DNA of 64,000 nucleotides from Pseudomonas sp. TTU2014-080ASC (GTDB lineage Bacteria > Pseudomonadota > Gammaproteobacteria > Pseudomonadales > Pseudomonadaceae): the NCBI RefSeq assembly GCF_001446935.1, contig NZ_LKKK01000001.1, positions 1 through 64,000 of the forward strand. Reading direction: 5' to 3'. A model generated the notes under the pieces. That model was not told where the DNA came from. It made no database searches and saw only the letters and a program-made list of their open reading frames with translations. Each line of letters starts with the position of its first letter. Within the stretch, counting starts at the first letter, position 1. A program made the position numbers and the translations under genes. This document shows positions 39,696 through 48,774 of this stretch, one piece after another.

Positions 39696-40093
39696 TAATT
39701 AACTCCTTGGATGGGCTCGCCTACCCGCATGAGCAGGATGGATGACCGATAACCATGCATGAATTGTAGTGGGGCGCCAGCCTGAATGCGCACAGCGCAA
39801 GCGGCATCAGACGAGTGAGCGGCATTCTATCTACGACGACAAAGTCGATATTTCTCGAATGCGACAAGTAATTACAAAAGCCCAAGAGGCCCAAGGCAGG
39901 CATATTGACACAGAATGCCGAACATGCTTGAGAGATTTTTATCAAACCTAGCGTAAAAGCAATATACGCGCCAAGCCCAAGAAACCACTAATTTCAGGGC
40001 TGCTCGGGCCAACGCCACCCAATGCGGCATACACAATGAGTAAATTCTGCACCTGAATGTGTCACAACGACCCAATCTGGTTCGCGCAATGAA
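39696..40093. promoter_or_regulatory. aotJ upstream region
   Basis: About 400 bp without a supported gene; short frames here lack start sites and similarity. It contains the aotJ control region, including the ArgR-type site at 39836-39866, and the far end of the acsA 3' region. No clear sigma70 promoter could be chosen by eye. Confidence 0.5.
39836..39866 (-). promoter_or_regulatory. ArgR binding site upstream of aotJ
   Basis: On the minus strand TGTCGC (39866-39861) is followed after 8 nt by AA, an exact match to the Pseudomonas ArgR half-site TGTCGC-N8-AA. A second, weaker TGTCGT lies 25 bp farther toward aotJ (39841-39836). ArgR is encoded at the end of the operon. Confidence 0.65.
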
Positions 40094-40128
40094 AACGCCC
40101 CGCACAGCTTATGGCCATGCAGGGCGTT
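40094..40128 (-). terminator. Terminator after acsA
   Basis: Stem AACGCCC (40094-40100) with GGGCGTT (40122-40128), extended by partial GCA/TGC pairing. On the minus strand it is followed by TTTTCATT. It lies 21 bp beyond the acsA stop. Confidence 0.7.
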
Positions 40129-40148
40129 CATACTATCGAGCAGCCGGA

Positions 40149-42104
40149 TCAGGCAACACTCATCTCACGGTGTGTATCAATCAAATGTTGCACCACACCA
40201 GGATCAGCCAGCGTGGAGATATCACCCAGGCTGTCGTACTCAGCCGTTGCAATCTTGCGCAGGATTCGGCGCATAATTTTGCCCGAGCGGGTTTTCGGCA
40301 GCCCCGGCGCCCACTGAATCACATCAGGCGTGGCAATTGGACCAATCTCCCTGCGTACCCAGTTTCTCAGCTCCATACGCAGCTGCTCTGAAGCTTCCTC
40401 GCCACCATTGAGGGTGACGTAGACATAGATGCCCTGCCCTTTAATGTCATGCGGAACACCCACAACAGCAGCCTCGGCCACTTTCGGGTGAGCCACCATC
40501 GCACTCTCAATCTCGGCGGTGCCCATACGGTGACCGGAGACGTTGAGCACGTCATCAACACGGCCGGTGATCCAGTAGTAGCCGTCTTCGTCACGACGCG
40601 CGCCGTCACCAGTGAAGTACATACCCTTAAAGGTCTTAAAGTAGGTATCCACGAAGCGGTCGTGATCGCCGTACAACGTACGCGCCTGTCCCGGCCAGGA
40701 ATCGATGATGACCAGATTGCCTTCGGTGGCACCGTCCAGCAGATTACCCAGATTGTCGACCAGCGCAGGCTGAACACCAAAGAACGGACGGGTTGCCGAA
40801 CCCGGTTTAAGCGCAGTTGCGCCAGGCAACGGACTGATCAGAATGCCGCCGGTCTCGGTCTGCCACCACGTATCAACAATCGGGCAGCGCTCCTGACCTA
40901 CAGTCTTGTAGTACCAACTCCACGCTTCCGGGTTAATCGGCTCGCCCACCGAACCTAGCAGACGCAAGCTGGAACCATCAGCACCCTGAACTGCAGCCGA
41001 ACCCTCTGCCATCATTGCGCGGATTGCAGTCGGTGCGGTGTAGAGGATGTTCACCTTGTGCTTGTCGATAATCTTCGATACGCGGGTGATGTCCGGATAG
41101 TTAGGAATACCTTCAAACAGCAGCGTCGTCGCACCGTTCGCCAGCGGGCCGTAAACAATATAGCTGTGGCCCGTGACCCAACCCACATCCGCGGTGCACC
41201 AATAAACCTCGCCCGGGCGGTAATCAAACACACGCTCATGGGTCATCGATGCATACACCAGATAACCACCAGTGGTGTGCAGAACACCTTTCGGCTTGCC
41301 GGTCGAACCCGAGGTATAAAGGATGAACAGCGCCTCTTCTGCACCCATTTCTTTCGGCGCACAGTGATTGGAGGCAACTGCCATCAGGTCTTCAAACCAG
41401 ATATCACGGTGCTGATTCCACTTGATGTTGCCGCCGGTGCGCTTGCAGACAATCACCTTCTGCACGCTGTGGGTCTCAGGATTGGTCAAAGCATCGTCGA
41501 CGTTGGCTTTCAGCGGGGTTTTCTTGCCACCACGCACGCCTTCATCTGCGGTAATGACCACCTTGGATTTGCAGTCGATGATCCGCCCGGCAAGCGCCTC
41601 AGGCGAGAAGCCTCCAAACACCACCGAGTGAATGGCACCGATACGTGCACAAGCCAGCATGGCGACGACCGCTTGCGGAATCATCGGCATGTAGATGGTG
41701 ACCACATCACCACGGTGCACATCCTGGCCGCGCAATGCGTTGGCAAACTTGCAGACTTGCTCGTGCAGCTGACGGTATGTGATTTCCTGATGCTCGGAAG
41801 GGTCGTCACCTTCCCAGATAATTGCTACCTGGTCGCCACGCTCTTCAAGATGACGGTCCAAGCAGTTGTAAGAAACGTTCAGGGTGCCGTCAGCAAACCA
41901 TTTGATATCGACGTGGTGATCATCAAAAGATGTTTGCTTGACCTTAGTGAAGGGCTTGATCCAGTCGATCCGCTTGGCCTGCTCACGCCAGAAACCATCC
42001 GGGTTGATAATCGACTGCTGATACATAGCTTTATAGGTCGCCTCATCAGTCAGCGACGCAGCAGCCACCTCAGGGCGCACGGGATACAAGGACGCAGCAC
42101 TCAT
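40149..42104 (-). CDS. acsA: Acetyl-CoA synthetase
   Basis: 651 aa from ATG 42104, the canonical Acs length; GAGG lies 10 nt upstream. It activates acetate to acetyl-CoA through acetyl-AMP. The adenylate motif [13 protein letters not shown] and the C-terminal [12 protein letters not shown] are present. The Lys in the latter is the residue inactivated by protein acetylation in other bacteria. An exact AACAACAA motif 22 nt before the ATG suggests Crc/Hfq control. It is a single gene with its own terminator, convergent in function with gluconeogenic growth. Confidence 0.97.
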   Translation of the reverse strand: MSAASLYPVRPEVAAASLTDEATYKAMYQQSIINPDGFWREQAKRIDWIKPFTKVKQTSFDDHHVDIKWFADGTLNVSYNCLDRHLEERGDQVAIIWEGDDPSEHQEITYRQLHEQVCKFANALRGQDVHRGDVVTIYMPMIPQAVVAMLACARIGAIHSVVFGGFSPEALAGRIIDCKSKVVITADEGVRGGKKTPLKANVDDALTNPETHSVQKVIVCKRTGGNIKWNQHRDIWFEDLMAVASNHCAPKEMGAEEALFILYTSGSTGKPKGVLHTTGGYLVYASMTHERVFDYRPGEVYWCTADVGWVTGHSYIVYGPLANGATTLLFEGIPNYPDITRVSKIIDKHKVNILYTAPTAIRAMMAEGSAAVQGADGSSLRLLGSVGEPINPEAWSWYYKTVGQERCPIVDTWWQTETGGILISPLPGATALKPGSATRPFFGVQPALVDNLGNLLDGATEGNLVIIDSWPGQARTLYGDHDRFVDTYFKTFKGMYFTGDGARRDEDGYYWITGRVDDVLNVSGHRMGTAEIESAMVAHPKVAEAAVVGVPHDIKGQGIYVYVTLNGGEEASEQLRMELRNWVRREIGPIATPDVIQWAPGLPKTRSGKIMRRILRKIATAEYDSLGDISTLADPGVVQHLIDTHREMSVA

Positions 42105-42125
42105 TGAAAATACCTCGGTGGGCAG

Positions 42126-42133
42126 TTGTTGTT
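42126..42133 (-). promoter_or_regulatory. Crc/Hfq CA motif before acsA
   Basis: Minus strand reads AACAACAA, an exact AANAANAA motif, 22 nt before the acsA ATG and just upstream of its ribosome-binding site. Confidence 0.65.
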
Positions 42134-42225
42134 CTGACTGTAATTGTGGAGTCAGAGCCCTATCCACGGGCATTCGACCATGGTCTTAGCGCGCTGCGAC
42201 GATAGTCTAAGCAGATTTGTCAGAC

Positions 42226-42252
42226 AAAAAAATGGCGACCTAAAGGTCGCCA
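42226..42252 (-). terminator. Strong terminator after the DUF2157-operon
   Basis: Perfect 8-bp stem TGGCGACC (42233-42240) with GGTCGCCA (42245-42252), loop TAAA, followed on the minus strand by seven T residues. It ends the operon whose last stop is at 42377. Confidence 0.9.
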
Positions 42253-42376
42253 CAGGAGATCCATTCCGGGGTAGGACTGGACAAATGTTCACCCACAGAT
42301 CACGCAGACACTGGGAGCTCCGCAAGTCTGGAGAAGACGCCTCAACACGCCAATTCAACGAAGGTCGTACAACTAC

Positions 42377-43198
42377 TCACTGCGCCAAACGCTGAGCACT
42401 CAACAACCAGGGTTCCAGGCGACTTCCCCAGGCAATACTGGCGGTAAAGGCTCTTTCGCCCTGCTGCCCGCTCACCCAAGCGTCATCAGTGAAGATGTGA
42501 CGGTAGTTTCGTGGAACAGATATTCGCTGAACAACTGGCCTGGCATAGGCGTAATAACTGCATTCCTGTTCACCGTTATATGAGGCAGCAACTCCCAGCC
42601 TGAACTGCGCCCCAATCACCGCATAACGCGATGTATCAGAATACTGTGCTCGCAGCGCCTGGCGATCCAATCCCAAATCAACAGCAAACAGACGGCTAGC
42701 TACATTGAGCTCATGCGAAAGGGCTTTGTCAGCCTCTTTGAGCGCCTTCTGCAGCGCTTCCGATTGGGGCTTAGCTCTCAATTGGGCAGCAGCCTGTCGT
42801 TGGACAGCACGCGCTTCGTCCAAGCTCCGTCGATACGCCATCCCGTTCATTTCCAACACCAGAAACCCCGTTCTGACCTGCCGCCGCTGGCTATCCATTA
42901 GTTCACAACCACCTTGCCCCGGATCAACCGCAAATCCTAAGTCCGGCAAGTGCTCAGCCGGAATACGCGACTCCTGCGCACTCTGCCCAAACCAACGGTA
43001 ACCGAGCCACAGATTAACCGTGCGGGTAGATAGACCCGCCTGGCTTCTCAGGGAAGATCCCAACTCCCTGTTTGACAAGGTCAGTACACTGTCGGCGGGC
43101 TGCTCTCGATTACTGTAAGCCCCAACCAAGACCGCAGCATTAACCCCCACTACGAGCGCCAACCCCATCAGTAGCGCATTACGACTACGACGCGCCAT
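42377..43198 (-). CDS. Membrane-anchored protein, DUF4824-like
   Basis: 273 aa from ATG 43198, which overlaps the stop of the upstream gene (TGATG). An N-terminal hydrophobic segment (ALLMGLALVVGVNAAVLVGAY) is a signal anchor, and the remainder is predicted periplasmic with a conserved-looking WLGYRWFG motif and a Lys/Ala-rich helix in the middle. I recall DUF4824 proteins being encoded beside DUF2157 proteins in Pseudomonas, which fits; the family name is from memory. The function is unknown. It is cotranscribed with, and translationally coupled to, the DUF2157-like gene. Confidence 0.75.
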   Translation of the reverse strand: MARRSRNALLMGLALVVGVNAAVLVGAYSNREQPADSVLTLSNRELGSSLRSQAGLSTRTVNLWLGYRWFGQSAQESRIPAEHLPDLGFAVDPGQGGCELMDSQRRQVRTGFLVLEMNGMAYRRSLDEARAVQRQAAAQLRAKPQSEALQKALKEADKALSHELNVASRLFAVDLGLDRQALRAQYSDTSRYAVIGAQFRLGVAASYNGEQECSYYAYARPVVQRISVPRNYRHIFTDDAWVSGQQGERAFTASIAWGSRLEPWLLSAQRLAQ

Positions 43199-44271
43199 CA
43201 CACACCTCCATTGCGAAAGCCGTTGCGATAGCGCAGGCGGCGCAACACCAACAAAACCGCCACTGCGAATGCCCCCACCATGAGGAAGAACAGGTAGCTG
43301 GGCAGATAATCCCAGAACCAATCCACCATCTTCATAAACAGGAACAACACGAAATAACCCACACTGAGGTTGATCACCTCTGGCCAGTCACGGCGAATGC
43401 CCAGGTAAATCAAGACAACAGCCAAGGCAAATCCAATAAATTGGTACAGCACCTCGACCGTATCGGCAGACAACGGCAGAACGCTGCCCTGCCCCCAATA
43501 CGACAAGCACAGCACTGGAATCAGAACCCCTAGCATGCCAATGGCTCTGTAGACTTCGGCGAAGCCATCAAACTGGCGCTGCCGCAACACAAATGACAGG
43601 GCAAAAATCACAACACCTGGCAGCATGAAACTCTCAGGCAGCTCTGCTAAATCATCCCATGCCACCCCGCCAAGTGTAGCCAGCCAAGATGCGGCAAAAA
43701 TCCCTGCGCAACCCACCCCCAAAATCAGCAATAACCGCGAATTACAGCCATACGCAAGCAAAAGCCCGTACGCCGCCCATGGCAAAAACGCCTCAGCAGA
43801 AGGCTCGATATTGAAAATGTCCCCCAGCAAAACCAGATTCAGGACAAAACTGGTAAACGCCACCAACGCCGCCAACTTGCTGAAATAGCCCGTCCCATCC
43901 AGACGCTGCAACACAAAGGTCAGGCAGCAGGTCGCCAAACTCGTCGCAACCAGCACAACCACTTGCGTGGTTGGCGTAAAGTCAGCCCAAAACTGCTGAA
44001 ACAGGAAGAACACACTCGCCGCCAAGGCCAAGGCCCCGAGCAATGAAGCGATACGCATACCCAAAGAAAGCTGGCGCGTCTGCCGATCACGGTCGATATC
44101 AAACGCTTCCAGATAACGGTTGAGCAATTGCTCCTGATAACGATGCAGATTGCTGCGCTGCTGGTCCGATAAATGCAGCACACCCTCACCTTCAAGCCGG
44201 CCTAATTCACGGTTGAAAATACCTATTTCATCTGCGCGTTTTTGTGCATCGCTGCGGCTAACAGTCGCCAT
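43198..44271 (-). CDS. DUF2157-like multispanning membrane protein
   Basis: 357 aa from ATG 44271 with AAGGATCG upstream; the frame is open to 44376 without a better start. A cytoplasmic N-terminal region of about 70 residues holds the LEGEGVLHLSDQQRSNL segment typical of DUF2157, and then about ten membrane segments fill the rest. It ends with a basic cytoplasmic tail (LVLRRLRYRNGFR). The function is unknown. It is first of a two-gene operon with the periplasmic DUF4824-like partner, which suggests one envelope complex. Confidence 0.8.
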   Translation of the reverse strand: MATVSRSDAQKRADEIGIFNRELGRLEGEGVLHLSDQQRSNLHRYQEQLLNRYLEAFDIDRDRQTRQLSLGMRIASLLGALALAASVFFLFQQFWADFTPTTQVVVLVATSLATCCLTFVLQRLDGTGYFSKLAALVAFTSFVLNLVLLGDIFNIEPSAEAFLPWAAYGLLLAYGCNSRLLLILGVGCAGIFAASWLATLGGVAWDDLAELPESFMLPGVVIFALSFVLRQRQFDGFAEVYRAIGMLGVLIPVLCLSYWGQGSVLPLSADTVEVLYQFIGFALAVVLIYLGIRRDWPEVINLSVGYFVLFLFMKMVDWFWDYLPSYLFFLMVGAFAVAVLLVLRRLRYRNGFRNGGV

Positions 44272-44558
44272 ATCGATCCTTGTAGCGGTCCATTTGTTGG
44301 TTGAATGTACTTCACTATGACGAATGAACGTAAATTCCAGACACGCCACTAGCATGTTCTTCACACGCCCAGACATGGCCCCATTCCCAGCAAACCGAAC
44401 CCACCCTAAATTTCCGGGTAGTCTTTAACGCAACCGTTTGCCTGCATGAGCCCTAGACAGACTCATCGACCGTTCGTACAAATGCCCGTGCAATGTATTG
44501 ACCGTCATAGGCATTCTGAAACGTGCCACGCACAACCAATTACGCCAAATCAATCGCC

Positions 44559-45440
44559 ATGGTCACCTCAGCCCAGCAACGCCTGCTTTATCATCCCCCA
44601 TGGAACTGGCAACAGTTTCACGACCATTACGCCCTACGCGCCTTGCCTGGGGTTGAGCACCTGGCCGAGCGTGCCTATAGCCGAAGTGTCCAGCTAAATG
44701 GTGTCAGCGGCTGGTTTCGAGTTGAGGCACTTAGCGATCAACCCGCCATTCAATTAACAGTCAGCTCCAGCCTGCATGAGTCCTGGTCAGATCTGATCCC
44801 CCGTGTGCGGCGTATGTTTGATCTGGATTGCCAGCCGACAGTTATTGCACAGCACCTCTCCCGCGACCCTTTGCTGAGCCAACTGGTCGCCCGTCACCCC
44901 GGCCTGCGCTTGCCCACTGCTTGGGATCCGTTTGAACAAGCTGTGCGGGCAATCGTTGGGCAGCAAGTGACGGTCAAAGCCGCCGTCACCATCACCAACC
45001 GTTTGATCGCACGGCTTGGTCGCGACTTGATCGCAACTGAGGCACCCCATTTGCTGCGCCTCTTTCCCAGCGCCGTAGCCATTGCAGATGCGGATTTAAC
45101 TGGAATCGGTATGCCTACACGTCGCGTGAATTGCCTGCAGCACTTCGCCACACAGGTGGCGTCCGGCGTCCTGACTTTAGATGTCCGACAAGGCCATACG
45201 GCCTTTGTTGAAAAGCTATGCTGCCTACCGGGAATTGGCCCGTGGACAGCTGAATACATTGCCCTGCGCGCATTTGGCGAGGCCGATGCGTTCCCAGCCA
45301 GTGACTTAGGTCTGCTTAAGGCACCGATTTGGGGAGCATCCGGCATCAGCGCCAAACAGCTACAGGCCCGGGCAGAAGACTGGCGCCCCTGGCGGGCCTA
45401 TGCGGCGGCATATTTGTGGCAGGACTATTCGGCAAACTAA
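44559..45440 (+). CDS. alkA: DNA-3-methyladenine glycosylase II (AlkA family)
   Basis: 293 aa from ATG 44559; a GTG 12 codons upstream is possible. It removes alkylated bases, starting base-excision repair. The N-terminal AlkA domain (about 5-95) precedes the helix-hairpin-helix glycosylase fold. The HhH motif LPGIGPWTAEYIALRA is followed by the catalytic Asp in FPASDLGLLK. The Ada-type methyltransferase domain seen in some fusions is absent. It lies next to the PLDc_N-type, ARD-like, MFS and aroC genes, as alkA lies near aroC in P. aeruginosa. Confidence 0.93.
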   Translation: MVTSAQQRLLYHPPWNWQQFHDHYALRALPGVEHLAERAYSRSVQLNGVSGWFRVEALSDQPAIQLTVSSSLHESWSDLIPRVRRMFDLDCQPTVIAQHLSRDPLLSQLVARHPGLRLPTAWDPFEQAVRAIVGQQVTVKAAVTITNRLIARLGRDLIATEAPHLLRLFPSAVAIADADLTGIGMPTRRVNCLQHFATQVASGVLTLDVRQGHTAFVEKLCCLPGIGPWTAEYIALRAFGEADAFPASDLGLLKAPIWGASGISAKQLQARAEDWRPWRAYAAAYLWQDYSAN

Positions 45441-45454
45441 GTCCTGCCGTTCCT

Positions 45455-45646
45455 TTACAACTTGACCGTGCCCTTGGGGCCCAGCAGTGCCCAGATAATC
45501 AGGCCAACCACTGGCAGCAGCACGATCAAGATGATCCACAACACCTTAATCCCGACTTCGGCATTGCTTTTGATGACGCTGATGATCGCCCAGATATCCA
45601 GCGCCAAAATCACCAAGCCCAACAGCCCGCTAAATGTAGAGCCCAT
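45455..45646 (-). CDS. Small membrane protein, PLDc_N-like
   Basis: 63 aa from ATG 45646, with AGGAG 8 nt upstream; a GTG three codons earlier would overlap that site. Two hydrophobic helices are joined by a short polar loop, and the C-terminal IIWALLGPKG motif matches the PLDc_N (phospholipase D N-terminal) family of small inner-membrane proteins. The function is unknown. It is convergent with alkA, 14 bp away. Confidence 0.8.
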   Translation of the reverse strand: MGSTFSGLLGLVILALDIWAIISVIKSNAEVGIKVLWIILIVLLPVVGLIIWALLGPKGTVKL

Positions 45647-45716
45647 ACGTGTCACTCCTGTTTAAAAGGTTTACCTCTTCAGGATAGACACTCTGTTGAG
45701 TAATGCTGAACGCCTG

Positions 45717-46265
45717 TCAGAACTGATCAAAGCGGAAAAAGCGCCCGGCGAAATCCCCTTCTACCACCTCAAATGCAGGCACCTGCTCCGTCTCAAACAG
45801 GCGTGCCAGAGCGAAACGCGGGTTTTCGCCGCCATCCAGCCAGAAAGGAGTATTGGCAGGCACCACTACTAAACCCTGCTTCTCCAGCACCACACCGTAA
45901 ATATACTCACCCAGGTTGAGCATCAACTGGCAGCGCCCAGCCAGCGCATACACCACCTGTCTCGCTGCACAGCGTTGTTCGACACGCAAGCTATCGGCCA
46001 GCGGACTGCCCTCAGCACGCTCATCACACACACTCAGCACCTGAGCGCTGGCCATACCATGGGCTGCCTGCAGCTGCTCAAGCTGCGCCTGACTGGACGC
46101 TAGCAGAGCCTCTTCCGGCTCACCGGGGCTCACCCGTTTCTGTACTGGAACTTCGGCAAATGTGATGCCAGCCGCAGCGAGCGTGCTGGTAATGTCTTCC
46201 ACATGGGTCAGCAGCTTGTTTGGCACCTGCGGGGTGGATTGGTGAAAAACGATCAGGCTGCTCAT
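45717..46265 (-). CDS. Acireductone-dioxygenase-like cupin lacking the metal ligands
   Basis: 182 aa, the length of acireductone dioxygenase (ARD). The match runs end to end: the start MSSLIVFHQSTPQVPNKLLT, the core LAGRCQLMLNLGEYIYGVVLEKQGLVVVPA and the closing DGGENPRFALARLF. However, all four residues that bind iron or nickel in ARD are replaced. The HxHxxxE motif reads Gln97, Cys99 and Gln103, and the last His is Phe141. The frame is intact, with no sign of decay, so the protein is probably kept for a non-dioxygenase role such as ligand binding. In P. aeruginosa this position, between the MFS gene and alkA, holds the mtn methionine-salvage genes, which are absent here. It lies 31 bp downstream of the MFS gene, same strand. 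Confidence 0.85.
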   Translation of the reverse strand: MSSLIVFHQSTPQVPNKLLTHVEDITSTLAAAGITFAEVPVQKRVSPGEPEEALLASSQAQLEQLQAAHGMASAQVLSVCDERAEGSPLADSLRVEQRCAARQVVYALAGRCQLMLNLGEYIYGVVLEKQGLVVVPANTPFWLDGGENPRFALARLFETEQVPAFEVVEGDFAGRFFRFDQF

Positions 46266-46296
46266 ATCAAATACTCTTCAAAAAATGGAATTTGGA

Positions 46297-47454
46297 TCAG
46301 GCAGCGTCAACCCGCTGATTACCCACATAGCGGACGGTAATCACTGCGGCCGCCACTGCAAACACGCTGGCGATGCTGAAGGTCCAGGCAGCGCCCAGCC
46401 CATGCCAGCTATAACCGGAGTACAAAGCCCCCAGTGCTCCACCAACACCCGCCAGCGCAGCGTACAACGCTTGCCCCTGCCCTTGCAGGCGCTCAGGAAA
46501 ACTGCGCTGAACAAAATGCATGGCCGCCGCGTGAAAACTGCCAAAGGTGGCTGCGTGCATCACCTGCGCGAACAACAGCACAGTCACATGATCAGCCAGA
46601 TTGCCCAGCAACAGCCAGCGCACTGCGGTAATCAAAAAGCTCGCTGTCAGCACCGTGCTCAACGAAAACCGAGCAAGAATTCGCGCCATAAAGATAAACA
46701 TCACAATCTCAGCCATCACTCCCAGCGCCCAAAGCTGACCAATGGTACTGCGGGCATAGCCGAGGCTCTCCAGATGCAGGCTGAGGAAGGTGTAATACGG
46801 CCCATTACTCAGTTGCATCAACCCAGCGCAAAGATAGAACGCTCGAATCTGCGGCTGCCACAGCAACTTGAGAAATCCACCATGGTGCCCGCTACTGCGT
46901 GCCTGCGCTTGCACCCTGGGTACCCACAAGCTGGCCAGCACAATGCCGGCCATAATCAGCACCAGTGCCCACGGATAAGCATCCAAGCTGACCTGCTCAA
47001 AGAGCCAGCCGAGGCCTGCCACTGCGACGATAAAACCAATGCTGCCCCACAGCCGAATCTGGCTGTAACGCTCAGCCTTATCGCGCAAATGAGCAAAGGT
47101 AATCACCTCAAACTGCGGCAATACGGCGTGCCAGAAGAACGCATGCAGGGCCATGATCAGCGCCAGCCAGGCATAACTCTGGCTGAAGAATATCCCGGCG
47201 AAACTCAGTAACGTGCAGATCGCACCAAAACGCACAATCGCCAGGCGCCGCCCGGTGTAATCCCCCAACCAACCCCAGATATTCGGCGCAAAACAGCGCA
47301 TCAACATGGGAATGGCCACCAGCTCGCCAATGCGCGCAGCGGAAAAACCCAGATGATCGAAATACAGCGACAGAAACGGCGCTGTAGCTCCAAGCAGGGA
47401 GAAATAGAAGAAGTAGAAACCGGAGAGACGCCAATAAGGCAGTTCAGTTTTCAT
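46297..47454 (-). CDS. MFS transporter (HcaT/LacY-like group)
   Basis: 385 aa with about twelve membrane segments. The N-terminal GFYFFYFSLLGATAPFLSLYF motif and the loop GWLGDYTGRR mark the MFS_1-like group containing HcaT and nucleoside/lactose-type permeases. The substrate is unknown. It lies between aroC and the ARD-like gene, which resembles the gene order at this locus in P. aeruginosa. Confidence 0.88.
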   Translation of the reverse strand: MKTELPYWRLSGFYFFYFSLLGATAPFLSLYFDHLGFSAARIGELVAIPMLMRCFAPNIWGWLGDYTGRRLAIVRFGAICTLLSFAGIFFSQSYAWLALIMALHAFFWHAVLPQFEVITFAHLRDKAERYSQIRLWGSIGFIVAVAGLGWLFEQVSLDAYPWALVLIMAGIVLASLWVPRVQAQARSSGHHGGFLKLLWQPQIRAFYLCAGLMQLSNGPYYTFLSLHLESLGYARSTIGQLWALGVMAEIVMFIFMARILARFSLSTVLTASFLITAVRWLLLGNLADHVTVLLFAQVMHAATFGSFHAAAMHFVQRSFPERLQGQGQALYAALAGVGGALGALYSGYSWHGLGAAWTFSIASVFAVAAAVITVRYVGNQRVDAA

Positions 47455-47492
47455 GTCAGAGGCTCAACGGCCATCCGCAGCCCAAACAGGAA

Positions 47493-47513
47493 AGGCCGGG
47501 ACTTGCCCGGCCT
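47493..47513 (-). terminator. Terminator-like hairpin after aroC
   Basis: Perfect 8-bp stem AGGCCGGG (47493-47500) with CCCGGCCT (47506-47513), 5-nt loop, 11 bp beyond the aroC stop. The following T-run is interrupted. Confidence 0.6.
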
Positions 47514-47523
47514 GGATTACAGA

Positions 47524-48615
47524 TCAAAGTTGCGGCAAAACCGGGGTGCTCACCCGTACATCAGCGTTCTGCGCGCGGTGGCGCAGCTGGTGATCCATCA
47601 GTACGATGGCCATCATCGCCTCAGCAATAGGTGTGGCACGAATGCCAACACATGGATCGTGGCGACCTTTGGTGATCAGATCCTGTGGGTTGCCATTGAT
47701 ATCAATGGTTCGGCCCGGAGTGGTGATGCTGGAAGTCGGCTTCAACGCCAGATGGGCAACAATCGGCTGGCCACTGGAAATGCCGCCGAGGATGCCGCCC
47801 GCGTTGTTGGACAGGAAACCTTCAGGGGTCAGCTCATCACGGTGCTCAGTGCCACGCTGGGCCACTGACGCGAAACCTGCACCGATCTCTACACCTTTAA
47901 CCGCGTTGATGCTCATCAGGGCGTGGGCCAGCTCTGCGTCCAAACGGTCGAAAATCGGCTCGCCCAAACCGGGTTTGACGCCTTCAGCGACGACTGTGAT
48001 CTTCGCCCCGACCGAGTCCTGATCGCGACGCAGTTGGTCCATGTAGGCTTCCAGCTCCGGCACCTTGTCCGGGTCCGGGCAGAAGAAGGCATTCTGCTCA
48101 ACGCTGTCCCAGGTTTTGAACGGAATCTCGATCGGCCCGAGTTGGCTCATATAACCGCGTACCACAATGCCCTGAGTGGCCAGGTACTTCTTGGCAATCG
48201 CACCGGCGGCCACACGCATGGCGGTTTCACGAGCCGAACTGCGGCCACCGCCACGGTAATCACGGATACCGTATTTGTGGTGATAGGTGTAATCCGCATG
48301 GGCTGGGCGGAAGGAATCTTTGATCGCGGAGTAGTCTTTAGACTTCTGGTCGGTGTTGCGGATCAGCAAACCGATGGAGCAGCCGGTGGTTTTGCCTTCA
48401 AAAACGCCGGAGAGAATCTCAACCAGGTCATCTTCCTGACGCTGGGTGGTGTGGCGACTAGTACCCGGCTTGCGGCGATCCAGATCACGCTGCATGTCTT
48501 CAATGCTCAGCTCCAGCCCCGGCGGGCAGCCATCAACAATGGCGACCAGCGCCGGGCCATGGCTTTCGCCAGCGGTGGTGACAGTAAACAGCTTGCCGTA
48601 GGTATTGCCGGACAT
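47524..48615 (-). CDS. aroC: Chorismate synthase
   Basis: 363 aa from ATG 48615 (a second ATG two codons upstream is less likely). The enzyme turns 5-enolpyruvylshikimate 3-phosphate into chorismate with reduced FMN. Family motifs are present: [18 protein letters not shown] at the start, the [12 protein letters not shown] signature and the C-terminal [18 protein letters not shown] with the catalytic His/Asp. It lies beside the MFS transporter gene. Confidence 0.98.
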   Translation of the reverse strand: MSGNTYGKLFTVTTAGESHGPALVAIVDGCPPGLELSIEDMQRDLDRRKPGTSRHTTQRQEDDLVEILSGVFEGKTTGCSIGLLIRNTDQKSKDYSAIKDSFRPAHADYTYHHKYGIRDYRGGGRSSARETAMRVAAGAIAKKYLATQGIVVRGYMSQLGPIEIPFKTWDSVEQNAFFCPDPDKVPELEAYMDQLRRDQDSVGAKITVVAEGVKPGLGEPIFDRLDAELAHALMSINAVKGVEIGAGFASVAQRGTEHRDELTPEGFLSNNAGGILGGISSGQPIVAHLALKPTSSITTPGRTIDINGNPQDLITKGRHDPCVGIRATPIAEAMMAIVLMDHQLRHRAQNADVRVSTPVLPQL

Positions 48616-48774
48616 GTGCAAAACGCTCCGCGAAAATCAGCCCAGAGCCCGCGCGCAGGACGCGGCACTCCACTAAAGTATAGCGTGCGAGTATAACCGC
48701 GGTGCCGATTCAGTTCACGCCGAACCTTAGGCCGAGTTGTGCATCCAAGTAACTCCTCCCGGTAGTCATTCACT

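Noticed and set aside
41058..42107. Plus-strand frame of 349 codons over acsA
   Set aside because: Antisense to the canonical acetyl-CoA synthetase; no domain.
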